From Methylibium rhizosphaerae (GTDB lineage Bacteria > Pseudomonadota > Gammaproteobacteria > Burkholderiales > Burkholderiaceae_C), in contig NZ_SWAR01000031.1 of NCBI RefSeq assembly GCF_006386545.1, positions 1 through 64,000 of the forward strand: a stretch of 64,000 nucleotides of DNA, written 5' to 3'. A model generated the notes under the pieces. The model worked only from the letters and a program-made list of their open reading frames with translations. It was not told where the DNA came from and searched no databases. Shown here piece by piece: positions 1 to 7,682 of this stretch. The stretch's first letter is position 1. Each line of letters starts with the position of its first letter. The position numbers and the translations under genes are program-made.

Positions 1-31
1 GCGTCAATCTCGCATGCTTGTGGCTGTTCAT
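1..31 (-). CDS. IS481-like transposase, N-terminal fragment (cut by window edge)
   Basis: Only the first ten codons are in the window. Read on the minus strand from the ATG at 31-29 they give MNSHKHARLT. That is the usual opening of IS481-family transposases in Burkholderiales (M-N-x-H-K-x-A-R-L-T), as I remember the family. A ribosome binding site (GGAGA) sits just upstream at about 36-40. The rest of the gene would lie to the left of the window. The stretch is too short to prove the family from sequence alone, but the RBS, start and motif agree. Confidence 0.6.
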   Translation of the reverse strand, partial: MNSHKHARLT

Positions 32-99
32 CCGTTCTCCTGATCCGAGTTGCTGGGCGTGTGGAAACACCAGCATCCCAGAGCAGGGACGGATGAACA
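25..99 (-). promoter_or_regulatory. hairpin covering the transposase start codon
   Basis: TGTTCATCCGT at 25-35 is repeated exactly as its reverse complement at 89-99. On the minus-strand transcript the 3' arm contains the ATG of the transposase, and a CCTG/CAGG extension reaches the RBS. A smaller hairpin (GTGT-GGAA-ACAC) fills the loop. Read-through transcripts entering the element would therefore fold the start codon away. That mode of control is known from other insertion sequences (IS10, IS50) and inferred here. Confidence 0.55.
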
Positions 100-174
100 A
101 CCTTGTGGAACATCACACCTAGGCCTGCGCCCCCAGGGATCCAAGCGTGAGGCTCCAAATAGCGTTAACAGGCC

Positions 175-693
175 CTAGGAGCCGGGGCCGCCGCCGGCGT
201 ACAGCCGCAGCGGCTCGCCGGAATGGGGCAGGTTGATTTCGCGCTCGAAGCGCAGCCCCAGCTTCTCGAGCAGGCGGATGGACGCCTGATTCCCGGCCAC
301 GGTGATGGCCACCACCCGCGGCAGGCGCAGCACCTCGCGTGCATGGGCCATGCAGGCCGAAGCCGCCTCGTGTGCATAGCCCATCGAACCGTATCGCGCG
401 AGGAAGGCAAAGCCGATGTCCACATCGTCGAGCCCGTCGCGCCGGATGAGGCCGCAGATGCCCAGCGGCACGCCGTCGGCCGTGCGCTGCACCAGCCACA
501 GCCCGAAGCCGACGCGTTCGTACATCGCCATAGGCCCCTGTGAGATGTAGCGCCGGGCGTCGTCGAGGCAGCGCACGCCCTTGTCGCCGATGTAGCGCAG
601 CCAGCCCGGCTCGTTCAGCAGCTCGAGAATGAAGGCGTCGTCGCCTTCGGCCAGGCGGCGCAGCGTGAGCCGGGGTGTTTCGAGCACCTTCAC
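175..693 (-). CDS. GNAT family N-acetyltransferase
   Basis: The protein is 172 residues. It belongs to the RimJ/RimL-like GNAT group that transfers acetyl from acetyl-CoA to an amine; the substrate is unknown. The opening LETPRLTLRRL is the typical first strand of this group. Near the C-terminus NQASIRLLEKLGLRFE is the usual N-x-x-S-x-x-x-x-x-K-x-G-F/L motif. The start is the GTG at 693-691, which overlaps the stop of the upstream DUF1993 gene as GTGA, so the two are translationally coupled. Its stop codon lies in the CTAG at the edge of the insertion sequence, so the last residues may have been trimmed or replaced by the insertion. Confidence 0.85.
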   Translation of the reverse strand: MKVLETPRLTLRRLAEGDDAFILELLNEPGWLRYIGDKGVRCLDDARRYISQGPMAMYERVGFGLWLVQRTADGVPLGICGLIRRDGLDDVDIGFAFLARYGSMGYAHEAASACMAHAREVLRLPRVVAITVAGNQASIRLLEKLGLRFEREINLPHSGEPLRLYAGGGPGS

Positions 694-1208
694 CGGGCGT
701 AGACGTGGAAGCCGTCGTAGTCGCCCTTGCCCAGCCCCACGCCCAGATGCCGCAGGATCGCGTAGGCGGTGGTGAGGTGGAAGAAGAAGTTGGGCAGCGC
801 GTACTGGGTGAGGAAGGCCCGCCCGGGCAGTTCCACCGCCTCGAGCCCCGCCTGGCTGCTGAGCACGCGGTCGGCCGCGTCGTGCATCTGCTCGGGCGAA
901 AGCTGCTGCAGGAAGCGCAGCGTGTCGGCGATGCGTTGCTGCAGCCCTTCGAAGCTTTCGTCCGGGTCGCCCCACTGCGGCACCGGCTGTCCCGCCAGCG
1001 GCGCGCAGGCACGCAGGGCAAAGCCGGCGGCGATCTGCACCTGCTTGAACAGCGGGTACATCGTGGGCGACAGGCGGGCCTGCAGCAGCGCACTCGAATG
1101 CAGGCCGCGGCTGGCCGCATGGCGCTCGCCGAGCGCCAGCATCGCGGAGAGCTGGTGGAGGTAGCGGGTGAAGACGGGAACGGAAGCTTCGTGGAGGGAG
1201 AGGGTCAT
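690..1208 (-). CDS. DUF1993 family protein
   Basis: This 172-residue protein has the full pattern of the DUF1993 family: N-terminal MTLSLHEASVPVF, a central FKxQVQxA-like segment (FKQVQIAAGFALR), and a C-terminal FFFHLTTAYAILRHLGV. The family is thought to form a DinB-like four-helix bundle. No enzymatic role is established. The start ATG at 1208-1206 is the first that gives the family N-terminus. The gene runs away from flhB and is coupled to the downstream GNAT gene by a GTGA overlap. It is soluble, with no signal peptide. Confidence 0.85.
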   Translation of the reverse strand: MTLSLHEASVPVFTRYLHQLSAMLALGERHAASRGLHSSALLQARLSPTMYPLFKQVQIAAGFALRACAPLAGQPVPQWGDPDESFEGLQQRIADTLRFLQQLSPEQMHDAADRVLSSQAGLEAVELPGRAFLTQYALPNFFFHLTTAYAILRHLGVGLGKGDYDGFHVYAR

Positions 1209-1398
1209 GTGCGGTCGGTCGTCGGTTCGCGCAGTCGGGGCGCCTGCACATTGGACAGGAAGGCGGCCGACCCGCCAATCACCGGGGAAAGGCACCGGTT
1301 TCGGCTCTTTTCCGGCGAAGGCACCGCTGTGACCGCGGAAGAATCCGGCTCCAGATAGCGTCAAAGTCAACCGACGCTCGCCCGATTCGCTGTCCGCC
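1209..1398. promoter_or_regulatory. divergent promoter region between DUF1993 gene and flhB
   Basis: This 190-bp gap must carry the promoters of both flanking genes. At 1347-1366 the sequence GGCTCCAGATAGCGTCAA contains AGATAGCG. That resembles one half (AAATAGCG) of the enterobacterial FlhDC box, but the matching second half 11 bp downstream is weak. The same stretch is 16/18 identical to 151-168 in the insertion-sequence end, so it could also be an IS remnant. No clear -35/-10 pair was found. Confidence 0.35.
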
Positions 1399-2580
1399 AT
1401 GGCCGACTCCTCCTCGTCGCAAGACAAGAACCTGCCCGCCTCACAACGCAAGCTGGAAAAGGCGCGCGAAGAGGGGCAGGTCGTTCGTTCGCGCGACCTG
1501 GGGCACTTTGCCGCGGTGGCCACCGGCGTCGGCCTCATGGTGGCGGTGGCGCCCAGGCTGACCGGCTGGCTGAAGGACGGGCTCGCCTCGGCCCTGCGCT
1601 TCGATGCCAGCACGCTGGCTTCCACCGCCTCGATGGGCGAACGGCTCGGGGTGGCCGCGACCCAGCTGCTGTGGGTGGTGCTGCCGCTCGGGCTCCTGAT
1701 CATGGTGATCGCCTCGGTGAGCGCCGTGATGTCGGGCGGCTGGAACTGGACGACCAAGGCGATCGCCCCGCAGTTTTCCCGGCTCAACCCGATCACCGGC
1801 CTGCCCCGGCTGCTGTCGAAGCAGCAGCTGACCGATGCCCTCAAGAGCTGCCTGCTGGCCCTGGTGCTGGGCACCATCGGCAGCTTCTACCTGAAGAGCA
1901 ACCTCGACGGCTTTGCCGCCACGCTGGGCCTTTCGCTGCCGGCCGCGTTGTCGGCGGTGGGCGACCAGCTGCTGGGCGGCGTGGGCCTGCTGGTGCTGGC
2001 CCTGTTCGCCTTTGCCCTGATCGACGTGCCGCTGCAGCGTTTCCTGCATGCCTCGCGCCTGAAGATGAGCCATCAGGAAATGAAGGAGGAATTCAAGCAG
2101 CTCGAGGGCAACCAGGAGATCAAGGTCAAGATGAAGGCCCGCATGCGCGAGATCGTGAAGCGCCGCATGCTGGCCGAGGTGCCCAAGGCCAGCCTGGTGG
2201 TCATGAACCCGACCCACTACGCCGTGGCGCTCAAGTACGACGAGACGATGTCGGCGCCGCGGGTGGTGGCCAAGGGGGCCGACCTGCTGGCGATGAAGAT
2301 CCGCGACGTGGCCAAGGGGGCGCAGGTGCCGGTGCTGCAGGCCCCCGTGCTGGCGCGTGCCCTGTATGCGCACGCCGAGCTGGACCGGGAGATCCCGGCC
2401 ACGCTGTTCAGCGCGGTGGCCCAGGTGCTGGCCTATGTGTTCCAGCTGCGCGCGGCCATGAGCGGCAAGGCGCCGATGCCCGGCGACCTGCCCGAGCTGC
2501 TGGTGCCGGCCGAACTCGACCCGCACAACGATGCGAGGAAGAAGGCGGCCGTCGAGGCGCAGGCGGCCGAAGAAGGCTGA
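1399..2580 (+). CDS. flhB: flagellar type III export switch protein FlhB
   Basis: FlhB is the membrane component of the flagellar export gate that switches secretion from rod/hook to filament substrates. The protein has 393 residues. A basic N-terminus (SQRKLEKAREEGQVVRSRDL) is followed by four hydrophobic segments (roughly 35-55, 90-112, 150-168 and 185-208). A cytoplasmic domain then carries the self-cleavage motif NPTH at 270-273, the same place as in Salmonella. The PxxxA/YxxALKY surroundings are normal. The gene is followed by flhA after 119 bp. Nothing in it is unusual. Confidence 0.98.
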   Translation: MADSSSSQDKNLPASQRKLEKAREEGQVVRSRDLGHFAAVATGVGLMVAVAPRLTGWLKDGLASALRFDASTLASTASMGERLGVAATQLLWVVLPLGLLIMVIASVSAVMSGGWNWTTKAIAPQFSRLNPITGLPRLLSKQQLTDALKSCLLALVLGTIGSFYLKSNLDGFAATLGLSLPAALSAVGDQLLGGVGLLVLALFAFALIDVPLQRFLHASRLKMSHQEMKEEFKQLEGNQEIKVKMKARMREIVKRRMLAEVPKASLVVMNPTHYAVALKYDETMSAPRVVAKGADLLAMKIRDVAKGAQVPVLQAPVLARALYAHAELDREIPATLFSAVAQVLAYVFQLRAAMSGKAPMPGDLPELLVPAELDPHNDARKKAAVEAQAAEEG

Positions 2581-2663
2581 GCTGACCGCCAGCCGTGCAA
2601 TCCGTCACGCACGCGCCGCCGGGCCGAAAACGAATAAGCCCGTCCCGCGCCCTCTTATCCGAC

Positions 2664-2690
2664 TAAAGCCTGGCGGCCCGGTGGGAAGAA
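2664..2690 (+). promoter_or_regulatory. sigma-28-like promoter before flhA
   Basis: TAAAGCCT (2664-2671) is followed after 11 bp by GGGAAGAA (2683-2690), ten bases before the flhA start codon. The -35 half agrees with TAAAGTTT but the -10 half matches GCCGATAA only partly. The preceding CTTATCCGACTAAAG (2654-2668) recurs nearly unchanged before flhF, and in looser form before flgB and flgG, which is the main reason to believe it is a control element. Confidence 0.4.
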
Positions 2691-2699
2691 TCCACCACC

Positions 2700-4829
2700 A
2701 TGGCCGCCAACACATTCGCCGCACAGCCGCGCAACCCCATGCTCGCCCAGATGCAGGCATGGCTGGGACCGAACGCCCACATGATCAAGGGCCTGGCGAT
2801 CCCCGTGCTCGTCATCATGGTGCTGGCCATGATGGTGCTGCCGCTGCCGCCCTTCCTGCTCGACCTGCTGTTCACCTTCAACATCGCCATGGCGCTGATG
2901 GTCATGATGGTGGCGGCCTACATGGTCAAGCCGCTGGACTTCGCGGCCTTCCCGGCGGTGCTGCTGCTCACCACGCTGATGCGCCTGTCGCTCAACGTGG
3001 CCTCCACCCGCGTGGTGCTGCTCGAGGGCCATACCGGCACCGGCGCGGCGGGCAAGGTGATCGAGTCGTTCGGCCACTTCCTGATCGGCGGCAACTTCGC
3101 GGTCGGCCTGATCGTCTTCGCGATCCTGGTGGTGATCAACTTCGTGGTGGTCACCAAGGGCGCCGAGCGCATTGCCGAAGTCGGCGCGCGCTTCGCGCTG
3201 GACGCCATGCCCGGCAAGCAGATGGCGATCGACGCCGACCTGAACGCCGGGCTCATCGACGAGCACGAAGCCAAGCGCCGCCGCGCCGAGGTGGGCAACG
3301 AAGCCGAGTTCTTCGGCTCCATGGACGGTGCGTCGAAGTTCGTGCGCGGCGATGCGATCGCCGGCATCCTGATCCTGTTCATCAACATCATCGGCGGCTT
3401 CATCATCGGCGTGGCGCAGCACAGCCTCACGATGAGCCAGGCCGCCAGCTCCTACATCCTGCTGGCCATCGGCGATGCGCTGGTGGCGCAGATCCCCGCG
3501 CTGCTCATCTCGGTGGCCGCGGCGATGGTGGTGTCGCGAGTGGGCAAGGACAACGACGTCGGCACCCAGATCCTGGGGCAGATGTTCAAGACCTCGAAGT
3601 CGGTTGCCATCGTGGCGGCCGTGATCGGCATGCTCGGCATCATCCCCGGCATGCCGCACCTGGTGTTCCTGTTCATCGGCGGCCTGCTGGGCTACCTGGC
3701 CTGGTGGATGCACAAGCGCGAAGTGGCCGAGAAGAACCGGCCGAAGGACACGCCGGCAGCGGCGCCCGCCCAGGCCGACCCGAATGCCGAAGCCACCTGG
3801 GACGACCTGCAGCCGGTGGACGTGCTGGGCCTCGAAGTGGGCTACCGGCTCATCCAGCTGGTCGACAAGGAACGCCAGGGCGACCTGCTCGGCCGCATCA
3901 AGGGCGTGCGCCGCAAATTCGCGCAGGACGTGGGCTTCCTGCCGCCGGCGGTGCACATCCGCGACAACCTGGAGCTCAAGCCCAGTGGCTACCGCATCAC
4001 GCTGCGCGGCGCGGTGGTGGGCGAGGGCGAGGTGTTCCCCGGCATGTTCCTGGCCATCAACCCGGGCCATGCCAGCACGCCGCTCATCGGCACGGCCACC
4101 ACCGACCCGGCCTTCGGCCTGCCGGCCACCTGGATCGAGGAGCGCCAGCGCGAGCCGGCGCAGATGGCCGGCTACACGGTGGTGGACCCGTCCACCGTGG
4201 TGGCCACTCACTTGTCGCACCTGATGCAGGTGCATGCCTCCAAGCTGCTGGGCCGCGTGGAGACGCAGCAGCTCGTGGAACACGTCACGAAGCTCGCGCC
4301 CAAGCTGATGGAAGACATGGTGCCCAAGACGGTGCAGATCGCCACGCTGCAGCGGGTGCTGCAGCTGTTGCTCGAAGAAGGCGTGCACATCCGCGACATG
4401 CGCTCCATCGTCGAGGCGCTGGCCGAATCGGCCGGGGCTGGCGGCATGGCCGGGCCGGACGAGCTGGCGCGGCGCCTGCGCATCACGCTGGCGCCGGCCA
4501 TCGTGCAGCAGATCTACGGCCCGGTGCGCGAGCTCGACGTCATTGCCATCGAACCCGACCTCGAGCGCCTGCTCACGCAGGCGCTCACCTCGCAGGGCGG
4601 CCCGGTGCTCGACCCGGGCGTGGCCGACCAGCTCACCCGCAGCGCGGCCAACGCCTGCAAGCGCCAGGAAGACATGGGCCACCCGGCCTGCCTGCTGGTG
4701 CCCGACCCGATCCGCCCGGCCATGGCGCGACTGCTCAAGCGCGCCGCGCCCCGCCTGCGCGTGCTCTGCCACAGCGAGATCCCGGAGACGCACTCCATTC
4801 GCATCGGCTCCATCATTGGAGGGAATTGA
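2700..4829 (+). CDS. flhA: flagellar export gate protein FlhA
   Basis: FlhA forms the nonameric export gate and docking platform of the flagellar type III apparatus. It has 709 residues, the normal length. The first half holds about eight membrane helices and the conserved FHIPEP-family region with MRLSLNVASTRVVLL. The cytoplasmic half (from about residue 350) carries the chaperone/substrate docking domain and ends IRIGSI, as in other FlhA proteins. The start ATG at 2700 gives the expected N-terminus, although no strong Shine-Dalgarno is visible. It lies between flhB and flhF, the common arrangement in this order. Confidence 0.98.
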   Translation: MAANTFAAQPRNPMLAQMQAWLGPNAHMIKGLAIPVLVIMVLAMMVLPLPPFLLDLLFTFNIAMALMVMMVAAYMVKPLDFAAFPAVLLLTTLMRLSLNVASTRVVLLEGHTGTGAAGKVIESFGHFLIGGNFAVGLIVFAILVVINFVVVTKGAERIAEVGARFALDAMPGKQMAIDADLNAGLIDEHEAKRRRAEVGNEAEFFGSMDGASKFVRGDAIAGILILFINIIGGFIIGVAQHSLTMSQAASSYILLAIGDALVAQIPALLISVAAAMVVSRVGKDNDVGTQILGQMFKTSKSVAIVAAVIGMLGIIPGMPHLVFLFIGGLLGYLAWWMHKREVAEKNRPKDTPAAAPAQADPNAEATWDDLQPVDVLGLEVGYRLIQLVDKERQGDLLGRIKGVRRKFAQDVGFLPPAVHIRDNLELKPSGYRITLRGAVVGEGEVFPGMFLAINPGHASTPLIGTATTDPAFGLPATWIEERQREPAQMAGYTVVDPSTVVATHLSHLMQVHASKLLGRVETQQLVEHVTKLAPKLMEDMVPKTVQIATLQRVLQLLLEEGVHIRDMRSIVEALAESAGAGGMAGPDELARRLRITLAPAIVQQIYGPVRELDVIAIEPDLERLLTQALTSQGGPVLDPGVADQLTRSAANACKRQEDMGHPACLLVPDPIRPAMARLLKRAAPRLRVLCHSEIPETHSIRIGSIIGGN

Positions 4830-4840
4830 GCCCACCCCCC

Positions 4841-4905
4841 GGAGCGGCGCCGCCGCTCCCCCCTCAAGGGGGGCGACCCCAGCCGACCGGCAAAGCCGGA
4901 TCGGC
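4841..4905. repeat. extragenic GC-rich palindromes (REP-like)
   Basis: Two hairpins follow the flhA stop codon. One is CCCCCC-TCAA-GGGGGG at 4858-4873. The other is GCCGA/CCGGC-AAA-GCCGG/TCGGC with one unpaired A at 4882-4905. There is no U-tract, so intrinsic termination is uncertain. Elements of this kind (C-run hairpin followed by a GGCAAAGCC hairpin) are scattered between genes in Burkholderiales genomes. Confidence 0.65.
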
Positions 4906-4981
4906 GGCGTCCACTCCCACGCTGCTTCTGGCGGGGTTGGCAAGTGAGCGAAAAGGGTGCGACTTACCCCGCTTATCTGAC

Positions 4982-5008
4982 TCAAGTTCCGACGCCGTCC
5001 CGGAACAA
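4982..5008 (+). promoter_or_regulatory. sigma-28-like promoter before flhF
   Basis: TCAAGTTC (4982-4989) is spaced 11 bp from CGGAACAA (5001-5008). The -35 half is good, the -10 half poor. The left flank CTTATCTGACTCAAG (4972-4986) closely matches the one before flhA. The distance to the flhF start is about 90 bp. Confidence 0.4.
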
Positions 5009-5059
5009 TGACAACAAGGCACAAATGTGCTTAACGGTCACAGGCGCCACAACCGGCAC

Positions 5060-5094
5060 CGGTCACTAGTCACCCGTCACAGGTCACTGCTCAC
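5060..5094. repeat. GTCAC short repeats before flhF
   Basis: GGTCACTAGTCACCCGTCAC followed by AGGTCACTGCTCAC forms a run of GTCAC/TCAC words spaced about 7 to 10 bp apart, directly before the flhF start codon. The same words build the palindromes at 31362-31429 and 33140-33160. Confidence 0.7.
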
Positions 5095-5096
5095 AA

Positions 5097-6788
5097 ATGA
5101 ACGTCAAACGCTTCACCGGCCGCACTTCACGCGATGCGATGACCCTGGTGCGCCAGGCCTTTGGCGATGACGCGGTGATCGTGTCGACCAAGCCCTGTGC
5201 CGAAGGCGTGGAGATCCTCGCCATGGCACCGGAGACGGTGGCGGCGCTGGAGCGCGTGGGGGCTTCCGCACCCGCACAGCAGGCGCCGCAGAAGGCTGCC
5301 GCGCGGCCGGCTCCTGCTAAGGCGGCTGCCAAGACCGCAGCCGCCCGGCCCGGCGCAGCGCCTGGCGTGGACGAAGACGTGGAAAAGCTCGCGATGAGCA
5401 CGCTGTCGTTCCAGGACTACGTGCGCGAGCGCATGCTCAAGCGCCGCCAGGCCGCACTCGAAAGCCAGGCCGCCGCCGAGCAGGCGGCATTGCCGCCGGT
5501 GCCGGCCACACCGGCCGCCATCGAGCAGCGCCTGGCGCAGCGCCAGGTCGCGCAGCAGCAGCAACAACACCAGCAGCAGATCCAGGCCGCCGCGCCCGTG
5601 CAGGGCTATGCCGCCGCCGCGGCCGCCATGGAACCCGAGCTCGACGACATCACCATCGGCGCCACCCGCGTGCCGGCCGCCCGCCGCGGCGAGCCGCCGG
5701 TGCTGCGCGAAGCGGTGAACTACCGCGACCACCCGTCCACCCACCTGTCGCTGGCCGACAGCAGCGCTGCTGCGCACCAGCTGCAGCAGCACCAGCAACA
5801 TCAGCAGCAGGCCGCTGCGGCGGCCGCCGCGCGCGCTGCCGCCGAGCAGCTGGAAATGATGAACGAGCTGCGCTCGATGAAGGGCCTGATCGAGGACCGC
5901 TTCGGCGCGCTGGCCTTCATGGAAAAGCTGCAGCGTTCGCCCGGCCAGGCCCGCCTGACCCAGAAGCTGCTGGACTGCGGCTTCTCGCCCGCGCTCATCC
6001 GCAAGCTGGCCGCCGGCATGCCCGGCGAAGTGGCCAACGAGCAGGAATGGGCCGCCAGCGTGCTGGAGCGCAACCTCTTCACCGGCGACGCCGAAGCGGC
6101 GCTCGAAGACCAGGGCGGCGTCTACGCCATGATCGGCTCGACCGGCGTGGGCAAGACCACTTCCACCGCCAAGCTGGCCGCCGCCTTTGCCGCCAAGCAC
6201 GGCGCCGCCAACCTCGGGCTGGTGACGCTTGACGCCTACCGCCTGGGCGCCCATGAACAGCTGCGTGCCTATGGCCGCATCCTGGGCGTGCCGGTGCACA
6301 CCGCGCACGACCGCACCGCGCTCGAGGACCTGCTCGACCTGCTGTCGGCCAAGAAGATGGTGCTGATCGACACCGCCGGCCTCGCCCAGCGCGACACGCG
6401 CACTCGCGAGCTGCTCGACATGCTGGCACACCGCAGCATCAACAAGCTGCTGGTCATCAACGCCGCCGCGCAGGGCGAAACGATCGAGGACGTGATGGTC
6501 TCGTACCGCGCTCCCACCTGCCGCGGCATCGTGCTGTCCAAGCTCGACGAGGCGGTGAAGCTCGGCCCCGCGCTCGACGCGCTGATCCGCCACAAGCTCA
6601 AGGTGGTGGGCGTGGCCAACGGCCAGCGCGTGCCGGAAGACTGGCACCGCCTGTCGTCGCATGCGCTGGTGCATCGCGCGCTGCGCGCCGGCGGCAGCCC
6701 GGCCTACAAGCTCGATGCGAACGATGTGAACCTCGTGTTTGCCGCACCGCAGGGTGCCGCCGCCGCGCGCAGCCAGCGCGCCCTCTGA
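5097..6788 (+). CDS. flhF: flagellar placement GTPase FlhF
   Basis: FlhF is an SRP-family GTPase that sets where (usually the pole) a flagellum is built. The protein has 563 residues. The N-terminal MNVKRFTGRTSRDAMTLVRQAFGDDAVI is the FlhF start. A long Ala/Gln-rich low-complexity linker covers roughly residues 55-260. The NG GTPase domain follows, with the P-loop GSTGVGKTT near 346-355, LDAYRLGAHEQL and DTAGLAQRD near 425, and SKLDEAVKLG near 480. The linker contains runs of Gln from CAG repeats, so its length may vary between strains. The FlhG-like gene follows after 23 bp. Confidence 0.96.
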   Translation: MNVKRFTGRTSRDAMTLVRQAFGDDAVIVSTKPCAEGVEILAMAPETVAALERVGASAPAQQAPQKAAARPAPAKAAAKTAAARPGAAPGVDEDVEKLAMSTLSFQDYVRERMLKRRQAALESQAAAEQAALPPVPATPAAIEQRLAQRQVAQQQQQHQQQIQAAAPVQGYAAAAAAMEPELDDITIGATRVPAARRGEPPVLREAVNYRDHPSTHLSLADSSAAAHQLQQHQQHQQQAAAAAAARAAAEQLEMMNELRSMKGLIEDRFGALAFMEKLQRSPGQARLTQKLLDCGFSPALIRKLAAGMPGEVANEQEWAASVLERNLFTGDAEAALEDQGGVYAMIGSTGVGKTTSTAKLAAAFAAKHGAANLGLVTLDAYRLGAHEQLRAYGRILGVPVHTAHDRTALEDLLDLLSAKKMVLIDTAGLAQRDTRTRELLDMLAHRSINKLLVINAAAQGETIEDVMVSYRAPTCRGIVLSKLDEAVKLGPALDALIRHKLKVVGVANGQRVPEDWHRLSSHALVHRALRAGGSPAYKLDANDVNLVFAAPQGAAAARSQRAL

Positions 6789-6811
6789 ACGACCGACCAC
6801 AGCAGACCAAC

Positions 6812-7648
6812 ATGCCCGTGACGACGGACAGACCCACCCCGATGGACCAGGCCGCCGGCCTGCGCCAGATGTTCGCGAAGGCACAGACCCGGTTCGTGCC
6901 GGTGGTTTCGAACCCGCACCTCGTGTTCGGCGGCGTGCTGCTCGAACGCCTGTGCACCGCCCTGGGCGAGCTGAACCTGCACACGCTGGTGGTCGATGCG
7001 AGCGAGCGCGCGGCCGAGCCGGCCGAGCTGGCCCGCTTCGACCTGGCCGAAGGCTTGGAGCGGCTGTCCGCGCAGGTGAGCTACCTGAGCGCGCGCGGCC
7101 TGCCGCTGCGCTTCGTGGACGCCGGCGGCTCCACGCAGAACTTCCTGGCCGCGGTGGCCGACGCCGCGCCGTTTGCCGACGTGGTACTGCTGCATGCCCC
7201 GGCCAGCGACCTCGCACGCATGTTCGCGCACCGCGCCCCCGGCGTGGACGCCCCGCGGGCGGTGCTGCTGTGCGACGAGCGCCCGGAGGCGGTGACGCAT
7301 GCCTATGCCGCGCTCAAGTTGCTGGCCACCCGCTGCGGCGTGATGGTGCACGACCTGCTGCTGGCAGCCATGCCGCAGTCGCAGCGCGCAGCCCTGGTGG
7401 CCGACCGGCTGGCGCAGTGCGCCGACGATTTCCTGGGGGCGGTGCTGCACGACTTCGTCTGCATCGACCCGGCCGAAGCCGCCGCCGACGCACCGAGCGA
7501 CGCGCTGCGCCGCCTGGTGGCCGAGCTGCTGCCGGCCGCCTGGCTGCAGCTGCCCTCGGGCGCGCCGCTGGATTCCGGCTTCGACACCCTGATGCACACC
7601 CGAGCCGCGGCGCTGCCTTCGCTGCACCGCGCGCCGGTGATGAACTGA
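6812..7648 (+). CDS. FlhG/FleN-like protein with degenerate P-loop
   Basis: The position between flhF and fliA, and the internal DQAAGLRQMF near the start, identify an FlhG (MinD-like) homologue of 278 residues. FlhG normally is an ATPase that stimulates FlhF and limits flagellar number. Its Walker A (K-G-G-V-G-K-T/N) is missing: the matching place reads SNPHLVFGGVLLERL. The later LLCDERPEAVTHAYAALKLL matches the P-E-P-x-A-x-x-D-A-Y-x-x-I-K stretch of FlhG, and LHTLVVDAS matches its LLVDAD strand. ATP binding is therefore probably lost. The start could be the ATG at 6812 or at 6842. I infer a FlhG-derived role in number or placement control. Confidence 0.7.
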   Translation: MPVTTDRPTPMDQAAGLRQMFAKAQTRFVPVVSNPHLVFGGVLLERLCTALGELNLHTLVVDASERAAEPAELARFDLAEGLERLSAQVSYLSARGLPLRFVDAGGSTQNFLAAVADAAPFADVVLLHAPASDLARMFAHRAPGVDAPRAVLLCDERPEAVTHAYAALKLLATRCGVMVHDLLLAAMPQSQRAALVADRLAQCADDFLGAVLHDFVCIDPAEAAADAPSDALRRLVAELLPAAWLQLPSGAPLDSGFDTLMHTRAAALPSLHRAPVMN

Positions 7649-7682
7649 CCGACCGATAGACCCCGAAGCGAAAGAGCCGCGT

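Larger units (their letters stand above)
1..178 (-). mobile_element. end of an IS481-like insertion sequence
   Basis: Upstream of the transposase start there is about 140 bp without a gene, ending near base 170 in ...GTTAACA, which is TGTTAAC read outward from the element. TGT...ACA termini are usual for IS481 elements. CTAG at 175-178 next to this end resembles the NCTAGN target known for Bordetella IS481. The CTA of that CTAG supplies the stop codon (TAG) of the neighbouring acetyltransferase. The exact terminus (170 to 174) cannot be fixed without the other end. Confidence 0.5.

Noticed and set aside
690-1877. N-terminal extension of the DUF1993 frame towards flhB
   Set aside because: The family N-terminus begins at 1208; the extension runs antisense into flhB.
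2531-5011. 826-codon plus-strand frame over flhA
   Set aside because: Out-of-frame shadow, Arg/Gly/His-rich; flhA is complete in another frame.
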